Origin: a bacterium | GTDB taxonomy: Bacteria > Zixibacteria > MSB-5A5 > GN15 > FEB-12 | Direction: 5' to 3' | DNA: 5,290 bases | Assembly: GCA_030629485.1 (NCBI GenBank) | Contig: DAOVOW010000173.1 | Span: 1 to 5,290, forward strand | Shown: in pieces, positions 4,755 to 5,290 of the stretch | Layout of the letters: every line of letters begins with the position of its first letter | Position numbering within the stretch: position 1 is the stretch's first letter | The notes under the pieces: generated by a model | Databases searched by the model: none | What the model saw: the letters and a program-made list of their open reading frames with translations, nothing else | Told to the model about the DNA's origin: nothing | Made by a program: the position numbers and the translations under genes

Positions 4755-5290
4755 ATGTCAGGTCATTCAAAATGGGCGACGATTAAGCGCAAGAAAGGGA
4801 AGGCCGACGCCGAGCGCGGCAAAGTCTTCACCCGGCACATTAAGGAGATAACCATAGCCGCCCGTGAGAGCGGCGGCGATCCCGAAGGCAACCCGCGGTT
4901 GCGCACTGCGATTGCGGCGGCCAAGGCTTCCAATATGCCGGCCGACAATATCAAGCGGGCGATCATGAAAGGCACCGGCGATCTGCCCGGTGTGACCTAC
5001 GAGTCGGTCACCTACGAGGGCTACGGCCCCGGCGGCGTGGCGCTTTATATGGAGGCGCTGACCGACAACAAGAACCGCTGCGTCAGCGAGGTGCGACATG
5101 CACTGTCCAAGTACGGCGGCAATCTCGGCGCTTCCGGATGCGTGGCGTGGATGTTTCAGAAGTGGGGCCTCATCACGATCGATCTGGACGCCACGGATGA
5201 AGACACGATCATGGAAGTAGCTATGGAGGCCGGCGCCGAGGACATCAAAAGCGATTCCGGTACGTACGAAGTGATCACGCAGCCGGGCGA
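4755..5290 (+). CDS. yebC: YebC/TACO1-family protein, N-terminal 178 residues (cut by right edge)
   Basis: The family was long annotated as transcriptional regulators. Work on TACO1 and bacterial homologues points to ribosome-associated action, helping translation of stall-prone (proline-rich) sequences. The opening [23 protein letters not shown] is the hallmark, followed by [69 protein letters not shown] and [22 protein letters not shown]. These cover the N-terminal helical domain and much of the second domain. About 70 residues of a usual length near 248 are missing. A clear binding site precedes the start and a plausible promoter lies about 240 bases upstream, beyond the repeat cluster. 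The gene is divergent from the HIT gene. In many bacteria yebC is followed by ruvC-ruvA-ruvB; whether that is so here lies outside the window. No internal stop or frameshift is seen. Confidence 0.96.
   Translation, partial: MSGHSKWATIKRKKGKADAERGKVFTRHIKEITIAARESGGDPEGNPRLRTAIAAAKASNMPADNIKRAIMKGTGDLPGVTYESVTYEGYGPGGVALYMEALTDNKNRCVSEVRHALSKYGGNLGASGCVAWMFQKWGLITIDLDATDEDTIMEVAMEAGAEDIKSDSGTYEVITQPG

Overview
The window is a bacterial housekeeping region of moderately high GC. It holds six readable genes, two of them cut by the window edges. Five lie on the minus strand and are read from right to left: an HIT-family hydrolase, rpsU (bS21), a GatB/YqeY-domain protein, a CvpA-family membrane protein and mutS2, followed by the first 41 codons of dnaG at the left edge. 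One gene, a YebC/TACO1-family protein, is read rightwards off the right edge. There are no tRNAs, rRNAs, CRISPR arrays, transposase genes or defence genes.

The minus-strand block looks like a rearranged macromolecular-synthesis operon. In the classical arrangement rpsU is directly followed by dnaG and rpoD. Here yqeY, cvpA and mutS2 sit between rpsU and dnaG. The links are tight at both ends: rpsU and yqeY overlap in TAATG, and dnaG starts one base after the mutS2 stop. The two inner junctions carry RNA structure. A long imperfect hairpin spans the yqeY-cvpA gap and contains the cvpA ribosome binding site. A perfect 8-bp hairpin with a T5 tail lies between cvpA and mutS2. The rpsU-yqeY part therefore looks able to be expressed separately from mutS2-dnaG.

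The 380-bp gap between the divergent HIT and yebC genes is the only long non-coding stretch. It contains a plausible sigma70-type promoter facing yebC, then a dense run of palindromes. Among these is a 71-bp two-hairpin dispersed-repeat unit of the kind that yields spurious 'PRRRESI...WIPAFAGMT' peptides; one of its palindromes fits the 20-bp neisserial dRS3 consensus. If that promoter is used, the repeat lies in a leader of about 230 nt on the yebC mRNA.

The taxon cannot be fixed from the sequence. bS21 together with a full MutS2 and strong Shine-Dalgarno signals, at this GC, would fit an uncultured lineage of the FCB/Zixibacteria kind or a deltaproteobacterium-like group; this is a low-confidence guess. 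The most interesting points are an Smr-domain motif change in MutS2, the two junction RNA structures, and the repeat cluster in front of yebC. I found no clear new biological system.
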